A stretch of DNA of 64,000 nucleotides from Spirochaetia bacterium. GTDB taxonomy: Bacteria; Spirochaetota; Spirochaetia; Treponematales; Treponemataceae. Numbering within the stretch: the stretch's first letter is position 1; the number at the start of each line of letters is the position of its first letter. The position numbers were made by a program, and so were the translations under genes. The notes beneath the pieces were generated by a model. The model saw only the letters and a list, made by a program, of their open reading frames with translations, made no database searches and was not told where the DNA came from. Positions 52,625-61,925 of this stretch are shown in pieces. The stretch covers positions 1 through 64,000 of the forward strand of contig CAAGBC010000038.1 of assembly GCA_900767955.1 (NCBI GenBank), given 5' to 3'.

Positions 52625-53543
52625 ATCAAAAACTACTATACCATTTATCATAACTTTGTGTCTTTTACTAAGTTCTTGTTCTAGTATTATGTACATTGCC
52701 AGTGTTACCGCCGAAGTTGCAGGAATGACTGGTGTTATAGACCAAAATGTAGCTCATTCTATTTCAAAAAGCACAGAAAGCATTGGAAGCGCTGCGGAAG
52801 TTATCACTCCAGAATATGAATACATTATCGGAAAACAAGTTGCGGCAAATCTTTTGGGACAATATCAATTATATTCTAACGAAGATGCAACTAAGTATTT
52901 AAATTATATTTGTCAATCAATTGTAATTCATTCAGAAAAACCAAATTTGTACAAAGGCTATTTTGTAGGAATTCTTGATTCTGAAGAAATTAACGCATTT
53001 GCAACTTCGGGAGGGCACATCTTAATAACAAAAGGATTATTAAAATGTGCAGACACAGAAGATGCAATCGCTGCTGTTATTGCTCACGAAATTGCACACA
53101 TACAACTTCAGCATAGTATAAAAGCAATCAAAGCAAGCCGTGCAACAATGGCAACTTTGGCAACGCTTTCTGCAACTGCTGTTACTCTTTCAAACGGTTC
53201 TGAAGATTCTGTGGAATTTACAAAATTTTTAGACAGTTCTGTAAATGAAGCAATTTCTTCTATGGTTGATTCAGGATATTCTGTCTCTCATGAATTTGCT
53301 GCTGACAAAATGGCTCTTGAATTGATGTACAACGCAGGTTATGACACTTCTTGTATGAACGATATGCTTTCTCTTTTGGAAATTAATTCAAAAAATAAAG
53401 TAACTGGATTTGTAAAAACTCATCCAACACCAGAAAAACGCAAAAACAATCTAAAAAAAGAATATCAAAAATATTCAGTTTTTACTCCAAAAGAATGTAG
53501 AACTCAAAGATTCTTGCAAAATAAAGATAATTTAGATATTTAG
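52617..53543 (+). CDS. M48-family metalloprotease, lipoprotein
   Basis: The 308-residue protein has a lipobox (LLLSSCSS; Cys21), so it is predicted to be a lipoprotein. The zinc motif HEIAHIQLQHS (HExxH, about residues 157-161) and the third ligand region SHEFAADKMALELM are those of M48 (BepA/Oma1-like). Such proteases handle misfolded envelope proteins. It begins inside the end of the SH3 gene and is followed 4 bp later by the cyclase, so the three genes are co-transcribed. Confidence 0.88.
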   Translation: MNKSKTTIPFIITLCLLLSSCSSIMYIASVTAEVAGMTGVIDQNVAHSISKSTESIGSAAEVITPEYEYIIGKQVAANLLGQYQLYSNEDATKYLNYICQSIVIHSEKPNLYKGYFVGILDSEEINAFATSGGHILITKGLLKCADTEDAIAAVIAHEIAHIQLQHSIKAIKASRATMATLATLSATAVTLSNGSEDSVEFTKFLDSSVNEAISSMVDSGYSVSHEFAADKMALELMYNAGYDTSCMNDMLSLLEINSKNKVTGFVKTHPTPEKRKNNLKKEYQKYSVFTPKECRTQRFLQNKDNLDI

Positions 53544-53547
53544 AATT

Positions 53548-55593
53548 ATGAAAAAATTAAATCAAACAATTTACGCAATTATATTTTCAACAATTTCATT
53601 CGCATTGGGAACAATTTTATTCTGTCGCGGAACTTTTAATTTTTTGGAAAACAAAATTTACGACAACAGGATGATTGTTACTTCCCATCTTTCACAACCT
53701 TCCGATGACATTTGTTTTATTGGAATTGACCAAGAAAGTATCAATGTTGCCCTTAAAGAAAAAAACTGGAGTTGGCCATGGCCTCGTTCAGCTTACGGGC
53801 AAATTGTTGATTACATGAACGAAGGAAAAGCCGCAAATGTAATTTTTGATATTTTCTTTACAGAACCGTCTGTTTACGGGGCAGAAGATGATATTGCTTT
53901 TGCAAATTCTTGCAAAAAATACGGAAAAGTTATTCAGACAATGTTCATTAATGATGCTGAAAACGAGTCTGCATTATTTCCTATTCCTCAATTAAAAGAA
54001 ACTGCCGCCATCATCGGAAATATTACTAGCGCAAAAGATAGTGATGATATAATCCGCAAAGCAAGATTTTCCCAATTCCATGAAGAAAAAGAATACCCAA
54101 GTTTAGGACTCACACCAATTTTATTAAATTCTTCAAACCCACAATTGGAATTAAAAAATATTCAAAAAAAAGTTCCTTTGACAAAAGACAACACTGTTCG
54201 CCTAAGATTTAGAGGTGACATAAATAGATATGTACATTACAACGCAATTGACATAATTCAAAGTTGGGAAGATTATCAAAATGGTAAAGAACCTTTAATT
54301 GCCCCTTCAAATTTTGAAAATTGCACTGTGTTCTTTTTGCTGTATGCACCAGGCCTTTATGATATTTGTTCATCTCCAATTTCCAAAGTTTATCCTGGAG
54401 CTGGAATCCACATTACAATGTTAGATAATTACTTGCAAAATGATTTTATAAAGGAAGTTCCTTTGTGGATTAATATTTTGTATTTGTTGATTATGGCAAT
54501 TGCAGGAACTAATTTTATTCTTATTACAAAAAAGCAAGAATCACACACAAAATCAATTTTGCTTTCAATTATAATTACAATCACTATTCCATTGTTAATT
54601 ATTTTTGTGGGATACAGTTTATTCTGTTTTAATATTTTTATACAAATAATTGCGCCTTTATTTTGTTTTGGTTTTTCATTTTTGGAATCAATTTTTTATA
54701 ATTACGCAACAGAAGGAAAACAACGAAGATTTATCAAAACTGCCTTCACACAATATTTAAGTCCATCTGTTATTAATCAACTTTTGCAAAATCCAGAAAA
54801 TTTAAAACTCGGTGGAGAAAGACGCCGCATTTCAATATTTTTTTCTGACATAGAAAATTTCACTTCCATTTCTGAACCGTTACAACCTGAACAATTAACA
54901 GATTTGCTGAACAAATATCTTTCTGAATTAAGTGAAATTATCTTAAAAAACGGTGGAACTATAGATAAATACGAAGGTGACGCAATTATTGCCTTTTGGA
55001 ATGCCCCACTAGACACAGAAAACCACGAACGAAAAGCAATTGAAACTGCAATCGAATGTCAAAAGCGACTAAAGGAACTAAATTCTGAATTTGTAAAAAT
55101 CGCTGGTCGTCCGTTGGCAACAAGAATTGGAATCAACACTGGCGATGCTGTCGTAGGAAATATGGGTTCTTCAAAAAGATTTGATTACACAGCCTTTGGT
55201 GATTCTGTAAATCTTGCTTCCAGACTTGAAGGCCTAAATAAAGACTTTGGAACATACATTCTTTGCACAAAAGAAACAGCCTTATATGCAAAACAACAAG
55301 GTTCTCCTCTTAAATTTAGAAAAATCGCTTACGCAAAAGTATTAGGAAAAGACAAAGCAGTTCCTGTGTATTCTCCAACAACTAAAGAAGATTTTGAAAA
55401 ACAAAAAGAACAAATTATGATTTTTGAAAAAGGCTTAAAATTGTTTATGCAAGGAAATTTCAAGGACGCTAAAGAACTTTTTACTAAAAATCCAAAAGAT
55501 ACACCAAGTATTAAATATTCCCAAAGATGTGATTATTTAATAAAAAATCCCCCTTCACAATGGAAAGGGGAATGGCAATCCTTATCTAAATAA
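53548..55593 (+). CDS. CHASE2-domain adenylate/guanylate cyclase
   Basis: The 681-residue membrane protein has an N-terminal helix (about 8-28), a CHASE2 extracytoplasmic sensor (about 30-310; ICFIGIDQESINVAL, NVIFDIFFTEPS), three to four helices (about 312-395) and a class III cyclase domain: ISIFFSDIENFTSIS (metal Asp), GTIDKYEGDAIIAFWNAP and IGINTGDAVVGNMGS, DYTAFGDSVNLASRLE. It converts ATP or GTP to a cyclic nucleotide in response to an unknown outside signal. Residues after 600 form a helical, TPR-like part. Shares an operon with the M48 and SH3 genes. Confidence 0.93.
   Translation: MKKLNQTIYAIIFSTISFALGTILFCRGTFNFLENKIYDNRMIVTSHLSQPSDDICFIGIDQESINVALKEKNWSWPWPRSAYGQIVDYMNEGKAANVIFDIFFTEPSVYGAEDDIAFANSCKKYGKVIQTMFINDAENESALFPIPQLKETAAIIGNITSAKDSDDIIRKARFSQFHEEKEYPSLGLTPILLNSSNPQLELKNIQKKVPLTKDNTVRLRFRGDINRYVHYNAIDIIQSWEDYQNGKEPLIAPSNFENCTVFFLLYAPGLYDICSSPISKVYPGAGIHITMLDNYLQNDFIKEVPLWINILYLLIMAIAGTNFILITKKQESHTKSILLSIIITITIPLLIIFVGYSLFCFNIFIQIIAPLFCFGFSFLESIFYNYATEGKQRRFIKTAFTQYLSPSVINQLLQNPENLKLGGERRRISIFFSDIENFTSISEPLQPEQLTDLLNKYLSELSEIILKNGGTIDKYEGDAIIAFWNAPLDTENHERKAIETAIECQKRLKELNSEFVKIAGRPLATRIGINTGDAVVGNMGSSKRFDYTAFGDSVNLASRLEGLNKDFGTYILCTKETALYAKQQGSPLKFRKIAYAKVLGKDKAVPVYSPTTKEDFEKQKEQIMIFEKGLKLFMQGNFKDAKELFTKNPKDTPSIKYSQRCDYLIKNPPSQWKGEWQSLSK
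55540..55570 (-). terminator. Terminator of the beta-CASP gene, inside the cyclase gene
   Basis: Minus-strand CCCCTT pairs with AAGGGG around TCCATTGTG and is followed by GATTTTTTA. The hairpin lies in the last codons of the convergent cyclase gene, about 40 bp past the beta-CASP stop. Confidence 0.6.
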
Positions 55594-55611
55594 CACTAAA
55601 AATGTTGCAAC

Positions 55612-57063
55612 TTACAGCAAATCGTAACTTTCACCATATTTTACAGTTGTAACATTTTTATAACCATGTTCATTTAGATATTGCTTAAAGAACGCTTGTG
55701 ATTCTGGTTCCCCATGCACAAGGAATATGTTCTTTAATCTGGAAGTATCAATTGCATTAAGCCAATCAGTCATTTCTGTATAATCTGCATGTGCAGAAAA
55801 AGCATTTATCTGTTCAATTTTTGCTTTTACTTGATAATGGTCACCAAGAATATTTACTTCTTTTTCTCCATCACGAATTTTTCGACCTAAAGTATTTTCT
55901 GCCATGTAACCAACAATTAAAATTGTATTTTTTTCATTACTAATTTCATTTGCAAGATGATACAAAATGCGTCCTGCTTCACACATTCCATCGGCACTAA
56001 TTATAATCATTGGGCCTTCTTTTTTGTTCAAAGCCTTTGATTCTTCTACACTTGCAGTAAATGACAAAGCTCCAAAACCAAATGGATTTTTATGATGCTT
56101 TAAAAATGCTTCATTTACAGATGAATCGTAACATTCTGGATGAACTCTAAATACACTTGTTGCATTTGTTGCCATTGGTGAATCAACATAAATAGGAATT
56201 GTAGGAATCTTTTTCTTATCAGTAAGAAGATGCAAGTAATAAACTAATTCCTGAGCCCGTTCAATTGCAAAGGAAGGAATAATGATTTTTCCTTTTTTTG
56301 CAACAGCTTCCCGAACAATGCGTTCCAATTGTTTCATGGCAAAAGCTGAATCTTCGTGTTTTCTGTCTCCGTATGTACTTTCAAGCACAATATAATCTGG
56401 AGCAGGAACATTAATTGCAGGGTCACGAATAATAGGCTTTTTCTTGCGTCCAATATCACCAGTATACAAAATTCTTATTTCATCGTTTCCGTCTGTTGAA
56501 TACATTGGTGCAGACAAACCAGTATGAACACCACGAATTGTTACATTTGCAAAAGCAGACCCCAAAATATGACCTGCATCAAAAAATTCCAACTGAACAT
56601 CTGGGGCAATATACATTTTACGATTATATGACAAGGAAACAATTTGATTTGCAGTTTTTACACAATCATTTTCATCATACAACGGACGCCAATAAAATTT
56701 TTCACCTTTTTTTCTAGCCTGTTTTGCCAAAAATTCTGCATCTCTTGCCTGAATTCTTGCACTATCCATCATAATTAAATTTGCAATATCACGAGTCGCA
56801 GGAGTTGCGTAAATATTTCCGTTGAAGCCTTTTTTTGTCAAAATTGGCAAAAGCCCACAATGGTCGTAATGTCCATGAGTCAAAATTACAGATTCAAGTT
56901 TATCGGCTTCTATATCAAAGTTTCGATTTTTTTCATCAGATATTTTTCTTTTACCCTGAAAAGCACCACAATCAACTAAAAATTTTCGTCCATCTATTTC
57001 AAAAATATGTTTTGAACCAGTAACTTCTTCTGCCGCTCCAAGTGAATACAAAGTAATGCTCAT
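55612..57063 (-). CDS. Beta-CASP metallo-beta-lactamase-fold RNA nuclease (CPSF-like)
   Basis: The 483-residue protein has the MBL zinc motif LTHGHYDHCGLLP, followed by the other metal blocks (FDAGHILGSAF, YTGDIGRKK, VLESTYGDRKH), the inserted beta-CASP domain (about residues 210-400; IIPSFAIERAQELVYYL) and the C-terminal NAFSAHADYTEM and FLVHGEPES. Such enzymes cut or trim RNA; this form resembles the YSH1/RNase J-like bacterial group. An AGAGGT ribosome-binding site precedes the ATG. It converges with the cyclase gene. Confidence 0.9.
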   Translation of the reverse strand: MSITLYSLGAAEEVTGSKHIFEIDGRKFLVDCGAFQGKRKISDEKNRNFDIEADKLESVILTHGHYDHCGLLPILTKKGFNGNIYATPATRDIANLIMMDSARIQARDAEFLAKQARKKGEKFYWRPLYDENDCVKTANQIVSLSYNRKMYIAPDVQLEFFDAGHILGSAFANVTIRGVHTGLSAPMYSTDGNDEIRILYTGDIGRKKKPIIRDPAINVPAPDYIVLESTYGDRKHEDSAFAMKQLERIVREAVAKKGKIIIPSFAIERAQELVYYLHLLTDKKKIPTIPIYVDSPMATNATSVFRVHPECYDSSVNEAFLKHHKNPFGFGALSFTASVEESKALNKKEGPMIIISADGMCEAGRILYHLANEISNEKNTILIVGYMAENTLGRKIRDGEKEVNILGDHYQVKAKIEQINAFSAHADYTEMTDWLNAIDTSRLKNIFLVHGEPESQAFFKQYLNEHGYKNVTTVKYGESYDLL

Positions 57064-57185
57064 AAAGTACCTCTGTTATGCAAAAATTATAAAACTTTTA
57101 CTTTTTGAAATAAGGTTTTTATATTTTTCTGTAGTTTTATTATCTCAATTTTAATCCCAAATACTTCATTTCTCAAGAAAAATAT

Positions 57186-57214
57186 TTGCTAGTTTATTCT
57201 AATTCTTGTATAAT
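57186..57214 (+). promoter_or_regulatory. Promoter of the 57250-60291 operon
   Basis: TTGCTA (57186-57191), 17 bp, TATAAT (57209-57214), then a leader of about 28 nt with AGAGGA before the GTG. Confidence 0.7.
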
Positions 57215-57249
57215 TAAACGATTCGTTTTAAACATTACAGAGGAATTAA

Positions 57250-58317
57250 GTGTATTCACGAAATATAAAAGAAACACCAAAATCTATTGTTCACAACGGA
57301 AAAATAAATTTTGGCACATATAAAAAAGTTACTGAAAAATTAGAAATTCGCGGTCTAAAACTACCTTTCATTGGAATCCCAACTCCAAAAATTATTTCCA
57401 ATATGAGAATAAAAAGTCGAATAGCATATATGTTCAACATTGGTTCTTACATTGGAATGGTAGAATTTCTTGACAGCAAAATCTTTGGACTTGCAGAAGT
57501 AATATTTTGGAATAAAGAAACAGGTCAGAAATTTTCATATCACACAATGATGACAACAAGAAAGCGTTTTGTTCCAACAAACACACAAGAAGCAGCTTGT
57601 ATTAGCTTTAGAAAAACACGCTACATAAAAGTAAATTGGAGCAGAAAACACAAACGACATTCTTTGAATTTCACAGTTCGTGGAGACAAATTTAGACCTG
57701 CTGCAAAAGGTTCTTTTATTGCTTCTTTTGATACAAGCAAAACTCCAGAATTACTTTCTGTAACACCTGCGCCAGTATCATCAAAATGTTCAGCAACATG
57801 GCTAATTCCAATGAACATAACTGGCGGAATTAATCTTGGAAAACATCGCAAAGATATAAAATCACTTCCAAATGAAAATGGCTTAGCATTAATGGCAATG
57901 AATCGAACATATTTAAAACTTCATTCAAAGTCAGAAATGATGTGTGGACTTGTAAATGTAGACGGAAAAGATATTATTTTTAGATTCACAAACACAAGCC
58001 AAGATGCAATCAACAATGATGAATACAATGATAATATTCTTTGCGTAAATGCAAATATCACACCAATGCCACCTGTTTGTATCACTCACCCACTTGGAGT
58101 AAATAACAAATGGGTTGTACAAGACACAGAAAATATGGTGGACTTAGCGTTCACTCCAATTTCTAGCAACAATAGAACATTAAATATTTTAGTAATACGA
58201 AATGTTTATACCACAATATACGGAACTTTTGAGGGAGTTTTACTAACACAGGACGGAGAAAAAATAGTTCTCAAAAATTGTCCTGGAATTGTAAAAAAGA
58301 ATTTATTAAGATTATAA
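57250..58317 (+). CDS. Hypothetical protein, possibly DUF2804 family
   Basis: The 355-residue protein starts with GTG after AGAGGA. It is beta-rich with no signal peptide or membrane segment; notable blocks are GLAEVIFWNKETGQKFSYH and NFTVRGDKFRPAAKGSF. I associate it loosely with the DUF2804 family seen in treponemes, whose function is unknown. It is followed by the 651-residue gene after 18 bp, and the two probably work together. Confidence 0.6.
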   Translation: MYSRNIKETPKSIVHNGKINFGTYKKVTEKLEIRGLKLPFIGIPTPKIISNMRIKSRIAYMFNIGSYIGMVEFLDSKIFGLAEVIFWNKETGQKFSYHTMMTTRKRFVPTNTQEAACISFRKTRYIKVNWSRKHKRHSLNFTVRGDKFRPAAKGSFIASFDTSKTPELLSVTPAPVSSKCSATWLIPMNITGGINLGKHRKDIKSLPNENGLALMAMNRTYLKLHSKSEMMCGLVNVDGKDIIFRFTNTSQDAINNDEYNDNILCVNANITPMPPVCITHPLGVNNKWVVQDTENMVDLAFTPISSNNRTLNILVIRNVYTTIYGTFEGVLLTQDGEKIVLKNCPGIVKKNLLRL

Positions 58318-58335
58318 AATGTTTTAGAGGTTTTT

Positions 58336-60291
58336 ATGGAAGACGACAAAAGACCAAAGACTGCTGATTGGGCACCTGGTACTTTAGAACAAACAAGAAA
58401 AGCAATTGGTGCAATCGACCCAGAAGAAGCAAAACTCATGACAAAAGTTCTTGGGGGACAAATTATGTACGAACGAACAGGTACACAACCGCCAAGTTCA
58501 AAACCAATATCAAAAAACACTGGAAGAATTGTTCGCAGTGCGACACCTAGTTCTTCAGAAAAATCTGAACCTTCGCAAACTAGCACACCAAAAACAAGAA
58601 AATACAAAGAAGAACTTCCTGCTATTACTACAAGAGTAAACGGGATGATTGATAAACTTATGATGTCTGAAGAATATAAAATCAAACCAAACTACGGACT
58701 TTTTAATTTTATCAAACTATTCCAAAAAAACGGAAGCGAACAAATTTTATCAGATTTTTGTTCAATAACATTAAAATTACACATCGAAAATATCGAAAGT
58801 TTTATCACAGTAATAAAAACCTTAATTCAAATGGCACCTGCTTCATATAAAGCAAAAATCGCAAATGGAACAGAAGCTAAATTTAAATTCCTACGAACAG
58901 TTGCAGGATGGACAATGCAAGGAATAAAACTTGCTCATTTGGAATTACTTGATTTACCAAAACCATATTTAACAATAGATATGATAAATTATGTTCGACA
59001 AGTTTATCGTCCTCTTGTTCAAGTGTATTACTATGGCGAAACAAAAATTCCAAAACTAATCAAAGAAATTTACACAGATGAAGCATCATATCCAGACGCA
59101 CCACAGGAAAAACTTTCGAGTTTAGCAAAAGAAGCAATCACACAATGGTTATACATTCAAAATGAAGTAATAAAAAAACTATATCCATTACTTATGAGAA
59201 TGTGTTGTGATTCTTATGAAGAATATCCTGCATTCTTTAAAGCAAAAATCCCAGAAATCTTAAAATTCCTTGGGCTTCACAAATTTGATTTACTTTTGCC
59301 AGATAAACCAAAAGAAGAAAAACCTGCTGAACAAAAAACTAAAGCACCTGCTGAACGACAGCGCGGTGTAAAAGATGGAATTGTAACAACTGGATTATCT
59401 TTATTAAATAAATTATTCCCAGATGCAGGATTTGATAAATTAGATTCACATCCAGATTTGTATCCATATTTTCAGCCTTTATACAAATTTTCTGATGGAT
59501 TTAATGTTTTAAGCCCAGAAAATCCACTTCAAGTTACAGTTGTTCTTTTAAGAATTATTGAAGATTTTTTACAAGGCTGCCGCGACATACAATTTGTTGA
59601 AGGCGCAGAAGACATAGGAACTCTAGAAAAAGATTCTATCTTCCAAGTACTTGAAGAATGGACAAGTTATAGAGAAACAGTTTTTGAACGATTATACTGT
59701 ACACCACTCAATGACTTTGTAAATCAGCTTTATACACAAAACGATTTTGATACAACACAATTTGGTAAAAAATTACTTACTTCATTGTTATGGCAAACAA
59801 AATATCATTTTTTACCAACATTTAAGTTTGACCAATTAATACTTGAACACCCCGTTGATGAAAGCAAAATAAAACCATTGTTCATTAGAACAGATTTTGC
59901 TCGTCGTTACTTAACAGAAGCAGTAAATCAATGTGATGCACAAGTTGCAAGCAAAGGTTCTGTAGCTTATGTCAAAAATCCATGGGAACATTATAATTTT
60001 GATATTTCAAATGAAGTTTCAAAAAGACTTGATGTTTTACTTGGCGCACACAATACAGGACCAAACACTAACGCAACAAATGCAAATCTACTAAAATATA
60101 CACTTTGTGTGCTTGCAGTTCTTGACTGGTGGATTAACAACCAAGAAAGTCCAGCATATTTAACTTCACCAATGCATATTTACAGAATTTCTGAAGAAGA
60201 CGGAAAACCAATTTTTTCTGTTCCAGAAAGAAGTGATCAAAATAAAGTTTTTGCAGAAGCAATAAAAGCTGCATATAACAAGAAGAAGTAA
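58336..60291 (+). CDS. Large hypothetical protein, treponeme type
   Basis: The 651-residue soluble protein has a disordered, Ser/Pro/Thr-rich stretch (residues about 48-88, with SSSEKSEPSQTSTPKT) and then a long helical body. The body is rich in aromatic residues and has a second low-complexity linker (about 325-350, KPKEEKPAEQKTKAPAE) dividing it. I do not recognise any domain. An AGAGG ribosome-binding site is 5 nt before the ATG. It forms a two-gene operon with 57250 and ends at a clear terminator. Confidence 0.65.
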   Translation: MEDDKRPKTADWAPGTLEQTRKAIGAIDPEEAKLMTKVLGGQIMYERTGTQPPSSKPISKNTGRIVRSATPSSSEKSEPSQTSTPKTRKYKEELPAITTRVNGMIDKLMMSEEYKIKPNYGLFNFIKLFQKNGSEQILSDFCSITLKLHIENIESFITVIKTLIQMAPASYKAKIANGTEAKFKFLRTVAGWTMQGIKLAHLELLDLPKPYLTIDMINYVRQVYRPLVQVYYYGETKIPKLIKEIYTDEASYPDAPQEKLSSLAKEAITQWLYIQNEVIKKLYPLLMRMCCDSYEEYPAFFKAKIPEILKFLGLHKFDLLLPDKPKEEKPAEQKTKAPAERQRGVKDGIVTTGLSLLNKLFPDAGFDKLDSHPDLYPYFQPLYKFSDGFNVLSPENPLQVTVVLLRIIEDFLQGCRDIQFVEGAEDIGTLEKDSIFQVLEEWTSYRETVFERLYCTPLNDFVNQLYTQNDFDTTQFGKKLLTSLLWQTKYHFLPTFKFDQLILEHPVDESKIKPLFIRTDFARRYLTEAVNQCDAQVASKGSVAYVKNPWEHYNFDISNEVSKRLDVLLGAHNTGPNTNATNANLLKYTLCVLAVLDWWINNQESPAYLTSPMHIYRISEEDGKPIFSVPERSDQNKVFAEAIKAAYNKKK

Positions 60292-60293
60292 AA

Positions 60294-60326
60294 AAAATAA
60301 GGTTGCATTTAATGCAACCTTATTTT
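60294..60326. terminator. Bidirectional terminator
   Basis: AATAAGGTTGCAT pairs with ATGCAACCTTATT around a 3-nt loop, flanked by A and T tracts. It ends the 58336 gene on the plus strand and the 60342 gene on the minus strand. Confidence 0.9.
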
Positions 60327-60341
60327 TTTATTTTGCAAATA

Positions 60342-60959
60342 TTAGTTCTTACCAATAATCAATTGACTGTGTGGAAGTGATTTTATCCAATCACAGAATG
60401 TGTGCCATTCATCAAGTCTGTGATCTTTGCGTGTAAAATAAATATTTTGTAAAACTTGATAATTCAATTGAATTGTACTTTTTTGATTTAAACTTGCAGG
60501 AAGCAACTGAATCATTTGCCACCAATCATCTTTATTTTTTGTTTCTACAAATCTATTTCTTGCAGCATTTAATGTATCAATTAAAACATCAAGAGTTTTT
60601 AATGAAGCTTCATCAAGATGTTCGTGACTAAAATCATTTCGTTCAAATTCTTTTGCTGCAACCTTATGCATTGTTGAACAACTATTTCTAACAGTTCCTA
60701 CTTTATAAGTATCCATTTCTGCCCACCAGTATCTAGGAGCAGTAATATCAAAAGAAACATTTATATAACGAAGAAATTTTGCATGTGAAGGGCCACTTCT
60801 TGAAAGTTTATCCATCAAATCTAAGTCTGCTTCACCAACAATATATTTTCCATTTTCGTCAAATTTGCTATCTGAACGATCCCAACTATTAAATGAATTT
60901 CTCATTCCTCTAATTGCAGCTTCCCAACCAAAAACTTCTGTTTTTTCAATAAGTACCAT
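60342..60959 (-). CDS. Hypothetical protein, 205 aa, phage-like family
   Basis: The protein has a conserved-looking core FDITAPRYWWAEMDTYKVG followed by TVRNSCSTMHKV. Similar patterns occur in phage and firmicute proteins that I recall as ThyX-like or unassigned; the ThyX signature RHRxxSxxxxSxR is absent, so thymidylate synthase activity is not supported. There is no signal peptide. An AAGGAT ribosome-binding site is present. It follows the DUF308 gene after 15 bp, on the same strand, so they are probably an operon. Confidence 0.6.
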   Translation of the reverse strand: MVLIEKTEVFGWEAAIRGMRNSFNSWDRSDSKFDENGKYIVGEADLDLMDKLSRSGPSHAKFLRYINVSFDITAPRYWWAEMDTYKVGTVRNSCSTMHKVAAKEFERNDFSHEHLDEASLKTLDVLIDTLNAARNRFVETKNKDDWWQMIQLLPASLNQKSTIQLNYQVLQNIYFTRKDHRLDEWHTFCDWIKSLPHSQLIIGKN

Positions 60960-60974
60960 ATTTTTTAATATCCT

Positions 60975-61547
60975 TTATTCTATATTTTCTGATATATCAT
61001 CTAAAATTTCTACATTTCCACCTTGCAATGGAGCTTGTTTTTTCCAATGGTAATATAACATAATTCCACCAAGAGCAAACATAACAAATCCCGCAATACG
61101 AACTAATACTTCTCCAATTTCTGCAGGAACAATAAAAAAGATAATTCCCACAATAATAGAAATAACTGCTTCTAAGTTAAAATTATTTCTATCAATTTGA
61201 GTATCACGCAATTTTGATGAAGAATACAACAAAATAACAGCACTTGCCAAAAGATAAAAACCAAGAACATACATCATAACGGTTGCAACAACTTTTGCAA
61301 CAACTAAAGGCAAGAAAAATGCCAACAAACCAACAACTATACTTAAAGTTCCTCTAATAAAAACCAACTTCTGAAAATCTGAATCTGGAACTAATTTTCT
61401 TGTATGAACAAGGCTATAAATTCCATTTACTACAGCTTCAATTCCCATTAATGCAACAACTAAAGAAATACATCTTTTTGGAAAAAAAAGTAACATAAAA
61501 CCTACAAGAACTAATAAAATACCTACAAATAAATTATTTTTTTTCAT
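60975..61547 (-). CDS. DUF308 / HdeD-type membrane protein
   Basis: The 190-residue protein is made of six membrane helices arranged as three pairs, with glycine-containing turns (GILLVLVGFMLLFFP, GTLSIVVGLLAFFLPL, AVISIIVGIIFFIVPAE), the pattern of HdeD/DUF308. HdeD relatives are linked with acid resistance in enterobacteria, but function here is unknown. AGAGG precedes the ATG. The upstream region has a palindrome (61571-61591) that may be an operator. Confidence 0.8.
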   Translation of the reverse strand: MKKNNLFVGILLVLVGFMLLFFPKRCISLVVALMGIEAVVNGIYSLVHTRKLVPDSDFQKLVFIRGTLSIVVGLLAFFLPLVVAKVVATVMMYVLGFYLLASAVILLYSSSKLRDTQIDRNNFNLEAVISIIVGIIFFIVPAEIGEVLVRIAGFVMFALGGIMLYYHWKKQAPLQGGNVEILDDISENIE

Positions 61548-61570
61548 GTAAACCTCTAACTTTAAATCTT

Positions 61571-61591
61571 AAACAGTATATTAAACTGTTT
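61571..61591. promoter_or_regulatory. Palindrome upstream of the DUF308 gene
   Basis: AAACAGT (61571-61577) and ACTGTTT (61585-61591) are perfect inverted repeats around a 7-bp AT centre; a further ACTGTTTT lies at about 61605. It may be a repressor site; this is not shown. The rest of the 192-bp gap to the first tRNA has no gene. Confidence 0.4.
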
Positions 61592-61695
61592 AGAAAATTA
61601 ATAGACTGTTTTATTAAAACTACACATATTTTACTTAAAAAACAAAATAAAAACAAAAAAAATCATAAAAATTTACATTTATTTTCAAAGATATA

Positions 61696-61725
61696 TTGAC
61701 AAAGTATATGCTTTTCTGTTACTTT
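61696..61725 (+). promoter_or_regulatory. Promoter of the tRNA cluster
   Basis: TTGACA (61696-61701) with a 17-18 bp spacer to TTACTT/TACTTT (61719-61725), about 15 bp before the first tRNA. Confidence 0.6.
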
Positions 61726-61739
61726 ATTAACACATCTTT

Positions 61740-61824
61740 GGAGCGATGTCCGAGCGGTCGAAGGAGGTAGTCTTGAAAACTATTGATCCGAAAGGGTCCG
61801 GGGGTTCGAATCCCTCTCGCTCCG
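61740..61824 (+). tRNA. tRNA-Ser (UGA)
   Basis: Acceptor GGAGCGA pairs with TCGCTCC; discriminator G; the anticodon loop CTTGAAA gives UGA. The long variable arm (GATCCGAAAGGGTC) is that of serine tRNAs. CCA is not encoded. Confidence 0.95.
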
Positions 61825-61835
61825 AGATTTACCCT

Positions 61836-61920
61836 GGAGGTGTGGTAGAGCGGTAATACAACGGATTGCTAATCCGTCAGTTCCGAAAGGGCTGGGCAGG
61901 TTCAACTCCTGTCGCCTCCG
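61836..61920 (+). tRNA. tRNA-Ser (GCU)
   Basis: Acceptor GGAGGTG pairs with CGCCTCC (one wobble); anticodon stem ACGGA/TCCGT with loop TTGCTAA gives GCU; long variable arm. CCA is not encoded. Confidence 0.95.
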
Positions 61921-61925
61921 TTTAG

